Shown here: positions 1 through 8,147 of the stretch, piece by piece
Position numbering within the stretch: the first letter of the stretch is position 1
How the letters are laid out: every line of letters begins with the position of its first letter
Source of the DNA: JAYZDB01 sp036338025
GTDB lineage: Bacteria > Planctomycetota > UBA1135 > UBA2386
Assembly (NCBI GenBank): GCA_036338025.1
Contig: JAYZDB010000308.1
Span: 1 to 17,056 of the forward strand
DNA: 17,056 nucleotides
Direction of reading: 5' to 3'
Notes under the pieces: generated by a model
The model's input: the letters and a program-made list of their open reading frames with translations, nothing else
The model's database searches: none
Told to the model about the DNA's origin: nothing
Program-made: the position numbers and the translations under genes

Positions 1-2
1 AC

Positions 3-101
3 GCGGATCTGGAGTTGGTCAAGGAATGGCGTTGGGCGGGCCAGGTCTCCGGCGCGTCGGGCGGCGGCCCGGCTTTAAAAGCTCCTCCCGAGTTGAATTA
101 G
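3..101 (+). CDS. Possible 3' end of an unidentified plus-strand gene (partial)
   Basis: Reading from base 3, one plus-strand frame stays open for 32 codons and ends in TAG at 99-101. Third positions of the first 24 codons are about 80% G or C, as expected for real coding sequence here, and the peptide (ADLELVKEWRW near its start, ending in PPELN) is unremarkable and not low-complexity. No start lies in the window, so this would be the C-terminus of a gene entering from the left. It would overlap the stop of the convergent TPR gene by 27 bp. I do not recognise a family. The stretch is short, so chance is a real alternative. Confidence 0.3.
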   Translation, partial: ADLELVKEWRWAGQVSGASGGGPALKAPPELN

Positions 102-704
102 GCAGCGAGCTCGTGCCTCGTGGACCTCGCGGTGCCTGGGATCGAGTTGCCGGGCCTTGTCGAGATGTGGGAGTGCGCCCTTTGCATCACCGCGTGCCAG
201 CATGCTGCGGCCGACCCCGAGGGACGCGTGACTGGAGGAGTGGCGCTGAGCGATTGTCATGTAGCACCCCTCGGCTTCGTCAAACCGTCCCAGGCTCTCC
301 AGCACCCGTCCGCGCAGCAACTGGGTTGCAGGTGAGTCGGGGCGCAGGTCGGCGGCTCGTGCCAGGTACTCCAGTGCTCGGCCTGGGTCGGACTCAGATG
401 CGACCACGCCAGCCAGGTGGAGGTGCTGGTAGGCGTCTTGCCCGGTGGCGAGTTCGGCGGCGGCCAGGTAGGCCCACTCGGCGTAGGTGAGCAGGGCGTG
501 TGCATGGAGCGCGCGTGCGAAGGCACCGAGAGACTCCGCTGAGGGGGATCTATGGAGGACCCGGTGCATGTTCCGCAGTTTGCGCGCGACCGGCGCTTCC
601 ATGCCGGTGAGGTCGAGCAGGGCCGGCTGAGTCGGTCCATCGGGACCGCAGGCCTGGCACAGTGCCGCGGCGATCAACAGCGTCGACGTCGCGCGGTACT
701 TCAT
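75..704 (-). CDS. TPR-repeat lipoprotein paired with the FG-GAP/UnbV protein
   Basis: The 209-residue product begins with a short basic, hydrophobic export signal (residues 1-18) ending near C19. The lipobox is poor (CQAC), so lipidation is likely but not certain. From about residue 94 to 190 there are roughly three tetratricopeptide-like helix pairs: ALEYLARAADLRPDS, GRFDEAEGCY and GALPHLDKARQLDP show the usual A, Y/F and P positions. TPR proteins serve as scaffolds; no enzyme motif is visible. The ATG shares bases 701-704 (ATGA) with the stop of the upstream FG-GAP/UnbV gene, so the two are translationally coupled. Pairs of CRTAC1-type and TPR proteins are familiar in Planctomycetota and Acidobacteria, but their joint role is unknown. 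Confidence 0.85.
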   Translation of the reverse strand: MKYRATSTLLIAAALCQACGPDGPTQPALLDLTGMEAPVARKLRNMHRVLHRSPSAESLGAFARALHAHALLTYAEWAYLAAAELATGQDAYQHLHLAGVVASESDPGRALEYLARAADLRPDSPATQLLRGRVLESLGRFDEAEGCYMTIAQRHSSSHASLGVGRSMLARGDAKGALPHLDKARQLDPRHREVHEARARCLIQLGRSF

Positions 705-2374
705 CGAGGCTTACCCCGTTCCAGGATCAATGTCCGATCGGTCGGACCACCTTCGAACGTCTCTGTCCCGCCGCCCGGCCAGCGGACCTCGATGCGAGAC
801 GTCCGGTCGCTTGATCCCAGTCCGAAGTGTGCGGCCGCTGGCGAACATGACAGGTAGCTGTTGCTGGGGCCGATGGTCCTGCGGTGTATCTTGCCGCCGG
901 CGTGTACCCAGACCACCGCGCCGTAGACATCGCGGCGGAGCTTCGGATCGACGGCGCGGATCCTGAGCCAATGCCCCTGCCGTTTGGCGATGTTTTCGTA
1001 GATCCGTGCCGGTCCGGCGCAGTTGGCGAGCACCACGTCCAGGTCACCGTCGGCGTCGAGGTCTCCAAATGCCAGCCCCCTGGATACCTCGGCCGGGTGG
1101 CAGAACACGGATTCCCGGTCGCTTGCGTCGACGAATCTGCCACGACCGTCGCCGAAGAACAGTTGGTTGGTCTCCGCGTACTTGTTCCATGGAGCTTTGA
1201 GACTGGCGCCGGAATTCGCCGTGCCCTGCTGGACTCGCCCGTTGGCGACCAGGAGATCCAGGTCGCCGTCGAGTTCGATGTCGATGAGTGCGGTCCCGAA
1301 CCCGGTGAACATGATGCTGCAGGTCGCCAGCCCGCTACGGGCCGAGCCGTCTTCGAAGCTGCCGTTCGAACCCAGGTAGAGGGTGTTGCTCTCGGTCAAC
1401 AGGTGTGTCATGAACAGGTCGAGGTCGCCATCGGCGTCGACGTCGCCGGCCGCCACACCCATGCTGGCTTCGGCAGTGCCGTGGGCGTTGACGGCGACTC
1501 CGATCGACAAGGCGGTTTCTCGAAAGCTGCCGTCCTGCTGGTTCATCCAGAGATGGTTGGCTTCGCCATCGTTGGCGATGAACACGTCCGGCCAGGCGTC
1601 GTCGTTGAAGTCCTCGACCAGGATCCCCAGGCCATTCGACGCTACCGAAGCGATGCCGCTAGCCTCGCTGCGATCCTCGAAGGTGCCATCGCCGCGGTTG
1701 CGGTAGATGCGATCCGGCACGCCCTCGAAGATGGTGGGACCACAGAAGTCTCGTCGACTCTGCCGGTTGGTGCAGTAGCGGGTGAGGTCGTCGGCGACGT
1801 AATGTACGACGAAAATGTCCAGCCAGCCGTCGGCATCGTAGTCGAGGAAGCTGACCGATGAGGTCCACGGTGTTGCGACGATGCCGGCCGGTTGCGTGAT
1901 GTTGGTGAAGGTTCCTTTGCCCTCGTTGCGGTAGAGGGCGTCGGCCCCGAAGTTGCCGACGTAGACGTCGAGGTCGCCGTCGTTGTCGATGTCGCCGATG
2001 GCTACCCCCATACCGAAACCCGGATCGCCCAGGCCGCTCGTGGTGGTGGCATCGTGGAACGTGGCGTCGGGATTCTGCAGATACAGTCGGTTGGCGGCAC
2101 CTTGCCCGCCGCAGCGACCCGCGTTGGTGAAGTAGATGTCGAGTCGGTCATCTCCATTGGCATCGAAGACGGCACAGCCCGCACCCATGATCTCCGGTAG
2201 ACGAAACTGGCCGGTGAGATCTACGGTGTGGGTGAATGCGATGCCGCTCTGGGCAGTGATGTCGCGAAACGGCACTCCGGTTCCGTCATCACAGGCCGCC
2301 GTCGCCAGCAGTGCCGAAAGCGACAGTCCGGCCAGGGACGAGCGGTAGGTTGGTCGCGTTCGAGGCCTGGTCAC
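701..2374 (-). CDS. FG-GAP repeat / ASPIC-UnbV (CRTAC1 family) lipoprotein
   Basis: This 557-residue exported protein has a basic N-terminus, a hydrophobic stretch and a lipobox-like LATAAC with C28 as the likely lipidated residue. Seven Asp-rich calcium-binding loops of FG-GAP/VCBS blades follow, at about residues 71-79, 128-136, 178-186, 255-263, 311-319, 365-373 and 438-446, with the form DxDxDGxxD. They should fold into a calcium-bound beta-propeller. Residues about 468-540 form the ASPIC/UnbV domain, ending in IEVRWPGG. The family resembles animal CRTAC1, and its bacterial substrate is unknown. The start is GTG at 2374-2372 with only a distant AAGG-like site. It lies 78 bp after the DUF3592-like gene and overlaps the TPR gene by 4 bp. 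A surface binding or adhesion role is inference. Confidence 0.93.
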   Translation of the reverse strand: MTRPRTRPTYRSSLAGLSLSALLATAACDDGTGVPFRDITAQSGIAFTHTVDLTGQFRLPEIMGAGCAVFDANGDDRLDIYFTNAGRCGGQGAANRLYLQNPDATFHDATTTSGLGDPGFGMGVAIGDIDNDGDLDVYVGNFGADALYRNEGKGTFTNITQPAGIVATPWTSSVSFLDYDADGWLDIFVVHYVADDLTRYCTNRQSRRDFCGPTIFEGVPDRIYRNRGDGTFEDRSEASGIASVASNGLGILVEDFNDDAWPDVFIANDGEANHLWMNQQDGSFRETALSIGVAVNAHGTAEASMGVAAGDVDADGDLDLFMTHLLTESNTLYLGSNGSFEDGSARSGLATCSIMFTGFGTALIDIELDGDLDLLVANGRVQQGTANSGASLKAPWNKYAETNQLFFGDGRGRFVDASDRESVFCHPAEVSRGLAFGDLDADGDLDVVLANCAGPARIYENIAKRQGHWLRIRAVDPKLRRDVYGAVVWVHAGGKIHRRTIGPSNSYLSCSPAAAHFGLGSSDRTSRIEVRWPGGGTETFEGGPTDRTLILERGKPR

Positions 2375-2452
2375 TGGCGGCAGCTTACCTTTATGACACC
2401 CATGGTGATGTCCGTGTTGCAGCTCTTTTGGTTCAGGGCTACCTGCCTGAAT

Positions 2453-3307
2453 CTATTGGCTGCCGACAAGATTGGCCGTGAACAGGGCGCGCTTGGGGCG
2501 CCTGGGGTCATACAGAATGCCGATGCGTTCCTCCTTGGCTAGCCGTTCTTGAGCCAGGGAGGCGTCCTTGCCTCGCACCCGGGCGGTGATTTCGAGGGCC
2601 AGCCCGTCGCTGTCGACCAGCGCCGTCACTTCGAAGACACGTTCTCGGTTGATGGTGAGTTTGGTGTCATGGATCTTGGTGATCTTGGCGAACGCGAAGC
2701 TGCCGTCACGCAGGAGCCCGATCCGGCGCTTGCGGACACGCCAGCTAATCACCAGGACCAGGATTCCGATCGTTGGAAAGATCAGGACAAACGACGGCAG
2801 CAGGCCTAGTGGATTGAGGTTTGTTCCTGCGACCCGGGCGACTTCGAGGTCGCCGATGAGGTATTCGATCTGGGCCGTCGAACCTGGCTTTCGAGGCCGG
2901 CCAATGACAAAGCTGGCGCCCGTCTGCATCGCCCCGCTGGTGGTCGGGAAGGAGAAGTTGAGCCGGAAGACGGGGGTACCTTTACGCGAATCCGAGTGGC
3001 TCCCTTCGCTGAAAATCGTCTCTTCACAGGAGTCGATGGTACCCGTGACCTGTTCGATCTCCCCAAAGCTCATGCGGAGTGAGTCGATGATTCGAGGCGG
3101 CATGAAAACGAAAGTGAGCACACTTCCTACCAGCAGGAATATCGTCCCGAATGCCATGAAGAAGCAGCCGCCCGCCGCGCCGGTGGCGGCCAGGTAGATT
3201 CGAGGTACATCGCGAGGGGTTGGTTGCGTGACGAACTCCGCGAGGTCTTCCGGACTCAATCTCTTCATCTGTGCGCTAGTCCACGGTCGGGGAAAATCAG
3301 CATGCAA
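2453..3307 (-). CDS. DUF3592-like two-helix membrane protein
   Basis: The 284-residue product has two hydrophobic helices at about 45-69 and 167-189. An all-beta segment lies between them (about 84-160), and a second beta segment follows (about 200-284) that starts LLRDGSFAFAKIT and ends near GILYDPRRPKRALF. This layout, and the G-x-Y-DP-x-xP ending, match DUF3592-type membrane proteins, whose function is unknown. I chose the TTG at 3307-3305 because it lies 6 bp after the DUF1499 stop and that stop region supplies a TAAGG ribosome site at good spacing. An ATG at 3268-3266 would give 271 residues and keep both helices. The gene probably belongs to the block that starts at 6300. Confidence 0.75.
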   Translation of the reverse strand: MHADFPRPWTSAQMKRLSPEDLAEFVTQPTPRDVPRIYLAATGAAGGCFFMAFGTIFLLVGSVLTFVFMPPRIIDSLRMSFGEIEQVTGTIDSCEETIFSEGSHSDSRKGTPVFRLNFSFPTTSGAMQTGASFVIGRPRKPGSTAQIEYLIGDLEVARVAGTNLNPLGLLPSFVLIFPTIGILVLVISWRVRKRRIGLLRDGSFAFAKITKIHDTKLTINRERVFEVTALVDSDGLALEITARVRGKDASLAQERLAKEERIGILYDPRRPKRALFTANLVGSQ

Positions 3308-3313
3308 ACGACC

Positions 3314-3778
3314 TTACTGACGGGATCGCCAAGAATTCCAGGCTGTGCGAATCATCTCTACACGCTTCCGGTTGGCGCCGAAGTCAGAGTATCCAACCCT
3401 CGACGCCGAACGGATATGCACGATGTCCCCTGCGGTCACGAGGTGAAACTCCACGTCATCCTTGAAGCGCAAGATCTGTGTCGTGAACTGTACGCGCAGG
3501 TAGTCGCCGGTCTCCTCGAGAATCAGGGTCCGCGGCATCTCGGCGATGATCGCCCGCAGACCGATCATCGTGGACTCCTGGTTGTTGTGCATGCTCAGAG
3601 GTTCGACGTGATGGCCTGTGTCGGACTTTGGCGACAAGCTCGAGACGCAATTTGGCGTTGTGGGGCACGGTAGAAGCTGGCCATCCCGCAGCCCGAGTTT
3701 CGGTACGCTGCAGGATACGATGGAGAGCACCAGGGTCAGCGCCAGCGGCAGTAGAACGAGGAGCAGCAGATATCGCAT
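3314..3778 (-). CDS. DUF1499 family lipoprotein
   Basis: From the ATG at 3778 the product has 154 residues: a leucine-rich signal (1-22), a lipobox IVSC with C23, then a complete DUF1499 domain. Visible signatures are LPCPTTPNCVSS (36-47), FKDDVEFH (105-112) and IRSASRVGYSDFGANRKRVE (122-141). Members are small exported or envelope proteins of unknown function. The frame runs open to 3841, but that extension would overlap the permease gene and lacks a signal peptide. The internal ATG has a purine-rich AGGGTGG upstream and a good signal directly after it. It sits 10 bp after the permease stop and 6 bp before the DUF3592-like gene, so co-transcription is likely. Confidence 0.88.
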   Translation of the reverse strand: MRYLLLLVLLPLALTLVLSIVSCSVPKLGLRDGQLLPCPTTPNCVSSLSPKSDTGHHVEPLSMHNNQESTMIGLRAIIAEMPRTLILEETGDYLRVQFTTQILRFKDDVEFHLVTAGDIVHIRSASRVGYSDFGANRKRVEMIRTAWNSWRSRQ

Positions 3779-3788
3779 GGGGTCCACC

Positions 3789-4958
3789 CTAGAAGGCCCG
3801 CACCAGATCAGGCAAGACCCACGCCACCAGGATGACTCCAAGTCCTGCCAGCGAGATCCCGGCGGTCAGCACCAGCGCGATCTCGCTCATGTACAGACGT
3901 CCTACGGTGCCGGGACTACAACCCATTCTCTCCAAGGTCAGCATCTCCCGCGCTCGCAGGCGCATGGAAAGCAGGACCTGGAGGAACAACATGGCACCGG
4001 TGGATATCGCGAGGAAGACCGAGAAGGTGTCGAGCAGGGCTTTGACCTTGAACACCACCGCCATCAACTCATCGATTACCTGGGTCGGCACCACGATCCG
4101 GTAGTCTGTCTTGAGGTTGGTGTGGGCTTTGAGCAAGGTCGAGGCCTTGTCATCTTTGGGGAACACCAGGATTGCTGAGAGTGGCAGCTTCGCTTCGTCG
4201 CCGTGGACGTGGAACGATGCCAGGTTGGCCCGGGTGACCTGCTGGTATTCCTTGACGGCAGGGCTGAGTGCGACGGTGCCGTCGCGTTGCCCTAGAACCT
4301 CGTTGCCAGTCATCTGTTCGGCATCTCGGTGGCCGTGTGATGCACCTTCCAGAATCCAACACGTACCGATATCGACGAACACCGCGTGGTCATCCGGAGA
4401 GTGCGTCGGAGGTAGCACACCACTGATATGCATCTTCAGGGTGGGTGGGCGCGCGATGTCGTAGACGTCGGTGGGGTCTGAGAACAAGTGGTCCCCGACA
4501 TCGAGTCCGAGACTGTCGGCGAGATCTGCTCCCAGCAGACAGTCACCCAGCATCAGCGGAAGGGTGCCGCGGACCGGGCGTAGGCGCCGCTGTTCATAGT
4601 ACTCCGGGCCCACCCCGACGATCGGAGATCTGCGGGCTGTGTGCCGGACATTGACGGGCACCGCCAGACCATGACCGGTTTCCCGTACCGCTGTGACCTG
4701 TCCGTAGGGAACCGGCTTGAGCCCGGACTTGCGGAAGTAGAGGGCGCAGAGCGTCAGGTCGATCTCATTGCCGGGGCTCCCGAGTACCAGGGGCGAGTGT
4801 CTGGCGCGTGCAGTCAGGTCACGCTCGTACCGCGAGGTCAGCACCTGGGTGCTAACCGGTAGGAACATTGACAGGGCGATGCACACCAACACGATGCCGG
4901 TCTGCAGTTTCGAATGCTGCAGGTGGCGAAGCGATAGCCATAAAACACCGGGTTGCAT
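3789..4958 (-). CDS. ABC transporter permease, FtsX/MacB type
   Basis: The 389-residue protein has one N-terminal helix (about 20-40), a large extracytoplasmic region (about 41-305) with the beta-rich MacB periplasmic-core look, a second helix (about 308-331), a cytoplasmic loop MRLRAREMLTLERMGCSPG, and a third helix (about 358-383). The loop matches the REM-x-x-LERMG signature of FtsX-domain permeases, which contacts the ATPase. Type VII ABC systems of this class use ATP to move parts outside the membrane rather than to pass substrate across it. The usual fourth helix is absent: the chain ends 6 residues after LPD. The matching ATPase is probably the one at 9796-9059. The gene starts 13 bp after the 442-residue protein. 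Its substrate is unknown. Confidence 0.88.
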   Translation of the reverse strand: MQPGVLWLSLRHLQHSKLQTGIVLVCIALSMFLPVSTQVLTSRYERDLTARARHSPLVLGSPGNEIDLTLCALYFRKSGLKPVPYGQVTAVRETGHGLAVPVNVRHTARRSPIVGVGPEYYEQRRLRPVRGTLPLMLGDCLLGADLADSLGLDVGDHLFSDPTDVYDIARPPTLKMHISGVLPPTHSPDDHAVFVDIGTCWILEGASHGHRDAEQMTGNEVLGQRDGTVALSPAVKEYQQVTRANLASFHVHGDEAKLPLSAILVFPKDDKASTLLKAHTNLKTDYRIVVPTQVIDELMAVVFKVKALLDTFSVFLAISTGAMLFLQVLLSMRLRAREMLTLERMGCSPGTVGRLYMSEIALVLTAGISLAGLGVILVAWVLPDLVRAF

Positions 4959-4971
4959 GGAAGTTCGTTAC

Positions 4972-6300
4972 CTATTTCCCCGGTGGTTCGCCACCCTCGT
5001 CGATGCGCTTTTGGCCCATGATGACATTGTCGGCGATCCGCCAGCCGTCCTCGGCCTGCACGACTGTGTAACGCGCCTCGTACTCATTGGTCCGGTAGTG
5101 GGCATGGTTCCAGTGGCGAACGACGCCGTCTACCTGCCACTTTGCGTGTACCTGAAAGCCCGGACGGTCGCCGCGGTCCTCAAGGAGGCCGACGGACTCG
5201 ACCTCTGCGTTCACGGTTCGCACGGCATTGACACGGCTCACGGCACCGCCCTCTTCGTGCATGATCAAGCTGCGGTAGACCTGGTTGTAGAGGTTGTCGA
5301 GGAGTTCACCTTCGACACTGCGGGCCAGTGCGTCGTAGATGTCGCCCTCTTCGACGTAGTCGAAGGCGCGATAGATGTTGCGGTGTAGCGGAGTGAAGAT
5401 CGCCCTTGCCTGTTGGATGGTTGGCAGCGCTGGCGTCTGGTCGAATGGGTCCGGCACCGACACGATCGCCCTGTCGCGGGCCACGTAGCCGACCGGCGCC
5501 AGCAACACCGCCATCAGTCCGACCCGTAGACCGCGACGACCCAAGAGTTGACGTCCGCTGCGCGAGAGTGCGCCGAGGAGCATGTGCAGGAAGGCGAGGA
5601 GCACTACGGCACTGATGGCGGCACTCACCAGGGGCAGTTGCAGGGATTTCTGGGATGGCGGTTTCGGGACTGAGAGAAAACGATCTTCTACGGACTCACC
5701 GGTGTCGTGCCAGGTGAACTCGGGTTCCTGTTCGGTCAGGGGAACGATCTTGTCGATTCCCTTGGCGATCAGGTGGGCCTGGATCTCGATTTTGGGCTTG
5801 CTGTCCGCCACCACCAAGATGGGGTTGACGGGAAATTCACCCCACGCGAACGACACGCTCGACGGCGGACTCTTACACGGGTACTCGATTGACATCTGTA
5901 CCCGGACCAAGGCCTTCTCCATGCACCGGGGAAACAGTGGCAGCATGTCCATGTCGCCCTCGTCGACCACGAAGGCCTTGTCCACAGGCGCGACCTCGAC
6001 CGAGTCGATCCGGACCCGGTTGCTCTGTCGGTAGAACTCGAACAAGGCCTTGCGAATGCCCTGGTGCTCGTGGGGTTGAATCGAGTACTCGTCCTCGCGT
6101 GGCGTATCGGCGATTTCGTCGATGTAGGCGAGGTTCATGATGATCTGGAATTTCACCGCTTGATCCTGGATCTGGACGCGCACGTCAACATCCGGGCCGT
6201 CGACCGGATGACGGGTCGTGACCGGCCCGCCGGAGGAGGTCCCGACACTGTTGGTGGGTACCGCGCAGAGCAGGCCGAAGAGGAGGATCAGATTCCACAT
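4972..6300 (-). CDS. Membrane-anchored protein with NTF2-like C-terminal domain; possible ABC-system partner
   Basis: No named family is certain. The 442 residues begin with a signal peptide (1-18). An extracytoplasmic beta-rich region runs to about 215, with FPRCMEKALV near 123-132 and cysteines at 126 and 142. Two close helices follow (about 222-244 and 257-274). The conserved-looking C-terminal domain starts near IFTPLHRNIYRAFDYVEEGD (301-320), passes LARSVEGELLDNLY, and ends with a Trp-rich beta sheet: WQVDGVVRHWNHAHYR (388-403) and DGWRIADNV (418-426). The closing strands resemble NTF2/Tim44-like folds, and the HWNHAH cluster could bind metal; both are inferences. With the signal peptide cleaved, both flanking domains would face the periplasm. 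The gene leads the block and lies 13 bp before the FtsX-type permease, which suggests a joint envelope role. Confidence 0.75.
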   Translation of the reverse strand: MWNLILLFGLLCAVPTNSVGTSSGGPVTTRHPVDGPDVDVRVQIQDQAVKFQIIMNLAYIDEIADTPREDEYSIQPHEHQGIRKALFEFYRQSNRVRIDSVEVAPVDKAFVVDEGDMDMLPLFPRCMEKALVRVQMSIEYPCKSPPSSVSFAWGEFPVNPILVVADSKPKIEIQAHLIAKGIDKIVPLTEQEPEFTWHDTGESVEDRFLSVPKPPSQKSLQLPLVSAAISAVVLLAFLHMLLGALSRSGRQLLGRRGLRVGLMAVLLAPVGYVARDRAIVSVPDPFDQTPALPTIQQARAIFTPLHRNIYRAFDYVEEGDIYDALARSVEGELLDNLYNQVYRSLIMHEEGGAVSRVNAVRTVNAEVESVGLLEDRGDRPGFQVHAKWQVDGVVRHWNHAHYRTNEYEARYTVVQAEDGWRIADNVIMGQKRIDEGGEPPGK

Positions 6301-6555
6301 GCCAGCGGCATCCTAGTCGGAAACCGAGTCCCCGGAAACACGCCGCGGCCCACCCTCGGGTGCGTTTGACCGTGATTCCGAGGCGCTGGTACCCGGACGA
6401 GACGAATCCCACCGGGGAATTCGTGGGGTATTCGCTACGATTGTCGCCCCGGAGTCGTGACCGATTCCGGCGTCCGGCCTGGATCCGAACTGATCATCGC
6501 TCCGGCTGGATGTGGTACTACAAAACCCCATAGGCCTCGCTGCAGAGGAACCCCC
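6301..6555. promoter_or_regulatory. Divergent intergenic region between the 442-residue protein and the M28 peptidase
   Basis: These 255 bp separate two divergently transcribed genes and should hold both promoters. I found no sigma-70 pair with acceptable spacing: TTGACC at 6365-6370 has no -10 at 16-18 bp, and TACGAT at 6436-6441 has no -35. No operator-like inverted repeat stands out. The only clear site is the ribosome binding site AGAGGA (6544-6549) before the M28 start. An open frame from GTG 6457 into the M28 gene is upstream read-through and not an extra domain. Confidence 0.5.
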
Positions 6556-8142
6556 ATGAATCACCCCAACAGTTGGCAAACCGCCAGCGTTCTTGCCGCA
6601 TCATTCGTCTTGACGACCAGCCTGTTCGCGCAGTCCTCCGAGCGCGCCGAAGTCCAGAAGGCTGCCAAAGCCTCGGCGCCGATTCTCGAAGCCTTGAACA
6701 AGGTTGACGAGGACGCTCGGCGATTCAACGAGCACATAGTCGTCTTGTCGAGCCCCTTCATGGAGGGGCGTGTCCCTGGCTCACGAGGGATGGAGATCGC
6801 GAAGGAATACATGGAGTTCTACTTCAAGCAGGCCGGGCTACAGGCTCCCTTCGACAACTCCTTCCGCCAGGCATTCCCCTTGAGTTCGACTCCCAAGGTA
6901 ATCGGCAGCAATGCAGCGGTCGGCAACACGAAGTTCCGGAACGACAAGGACATCAAGGCTCATACGACCAACGCCGGCAAGAAGGTGAGCGGTCCCCTGG
7001 TGTCGATCGGCTACTCGATCAACAACGGTCGTGGTGGCTACAGGAGCTTTGATGAAGAGAAGACCAAGTTAGACGGCAAGATTGCGTTGATTCTGCGTGG
7101 CACCCCGGTGGGGACTAGCGAAAAGCGTTGGCGGACGAGCCGTCGGTACAACGTGCAAGCGAAAGTGTTCTTCGCCACCCGAGCTGGAGCAGCGGGCATC
7201 ATCATTGTGGCTCCGGGTTTCGTCGAGGGTGACGAACTTGCGACCATGCGCCATCGACGGGCAAACGTACCGATTCTCAGCATGACCCGATCTGCCGCCG
7301 ATGCCATGCTCAGCAGCGTTGGAGCCGACCAGACCATCGATGCTCTCGCCAAGCTCAATGACAAAGCTGGTGTGGTCACCGCACTCGGGGATAAGCCGGT
7401 CGAGGTCGGTGCCGAAATGGAGATCGCAAAGTTGAACGCTGAGAATGTGGCGGGCCTTCTGCCAGGCAAGGGTGCTCTGGCCAACGAAGTGATCGTCATC
7501 GGCGGTCACCTTGACCACCTCGGAATGGGCAACTTCGGTTCGCGCTCCCCGATGCGTGGCAAGCAGGTCCACCCTGGCGCGGATGACAACGCCTCGGGCA
7601 GTGTTGCGGTGTTGATGATCGCTGAGAAGATGGCGGCGGAATACAAGAAGATGCCGGCTGACAAGCCGGCTCGCAGCGTCTTGTTCATGGGATTTTCGGC
7701 CGAGGAATCCGGTTTGAATGGTTCGCGCTACTACGCCGACAACATGCTGTCCGGCTACCAGCACGTGCTGATGATCAACTTCGACATGATCGGTCGGGTG
7801 CGCGACAACAAGGTCTCGGTGATGGGGACCAGCACAGCCCGCGGCATGGGCGACTGGGTCAAGCCGATTTGTGAGGCCTCGCCGCTGGATGTCCGGATCG
7901 TGCCGGGTGCGATGGGTGGTAGTGATCACCTTAACTTCCTGCGCAAGCAGATCCCGGTGCTGATGGGACACTCTGGTCAGCACGCGGACTACCACACCGA
8001 GCGTGACGTCTCCGAGAAGATCAACCGCGTCGGTGCTGCCCAGACCACGAGCTTGTTCGCCAAACTAAGTCTGGCAGCCGCGACTTGGGACCAGTCCTTC
8101 CAGTTCTCCCAGTCATCGGGCGGCAACCGGCGACGCCGCTAG
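6556..8142 (+). CDS. Secreted M28 family zinc aminopeptidase with PA domain
   Basis: The start at 6556 is preceded by AGAGGA at good spacing and followed by a signal peptide (1-26, ending SLFAQ); the earlier in-frame GTG at 6457 is rejected. The mature part of the 528-residue protein has a protease-associated domain (about 140-270, with GKIALILRGTP and AGAAGIIIVAPG) inserted before the M28 catalytic core (about 295-510). All five co-catalytic zinc ligands appear present: H318 (GGHLDHLG), D343 (GADDNASG), E384 with catalytic E383 (SAEESGLNGS), D410 (NFDMIGR) and H480 (YHTERD). It should release N-terminal amino acids from peptides outside the cytoplasm. It is convergent with the ZnuA-like gene, with 5 bp between the stops, and divergent from the 442-residue protein, so it sits alone on its strand. 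Confidence 0.95.
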   Translation: MNHPNSWQTASVLAASFVLTTSLFAQSSERAEVQKAAKASAPILEALNKVDEDARRFNEHIVVLSSPFMEGRVPGSRGMEIAKEYMEFYFKQAGLQAPFDNSFRQAFPLSSTPKVIGSNAAVGNTKFRNDKDIKAHTTNAGKKVSGPLVSIGYSINNGRGGYRSFDEEKTKLDGKIALILRGTPVGTSEKRWRTSRRYNVQAKVFFATRAGAAGIIIVAPGFVEGDELATMRHRRANVPILSMTRSAADAMLSSVGADQTIDALAKLNDKAGVVTALGDKPVEVGAEMEIAKLNAENVAGLLPGKGALANEVIVIGGHLDHLGMGNFGSRSPMRGKQVHPGADDNASGSVAVLMIAEKMAAEYKKMPADKPARSVLFMGFSAEESGLNGSRYYADNMLSGYQHVLMINFDMIGRVRDNKVSVMGTSTARGMGDWVKPICEASPLDVRIVPGAMGGSDHLNFLRKQIPVLMGHSGQHADYHTERDVSEKINRVGAAQTTSLFAKLSLAAATWDQSFQFSQSSGGNRRRR

Positions 8143-8147
8143 AACGG

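Noticed and set aside
26..490. Plus-strand frame of 154 residues over the TPR gene
   Set aside because: It is Arg/Gly/Pro-rich antisense sequence; the TPR gene on the other strand explains the region.
884..1861. Long plus-strand frame of 325 residues opposite the FG-GAP/UnbV gene
   Set aside because: It mirrors the repetitive GTC/GAC-rich Asp loops of the real gene. The peptide is rich in repeated V, D and E with no domain pattern.
7069..7995. Minus-strand frame of 308 residues opposite the M28 gene
   Set aside because: It is antisense to a gene with all five zinc ligands. The peptide is His-, Arg- and Asp-rich with no recognisable motif.
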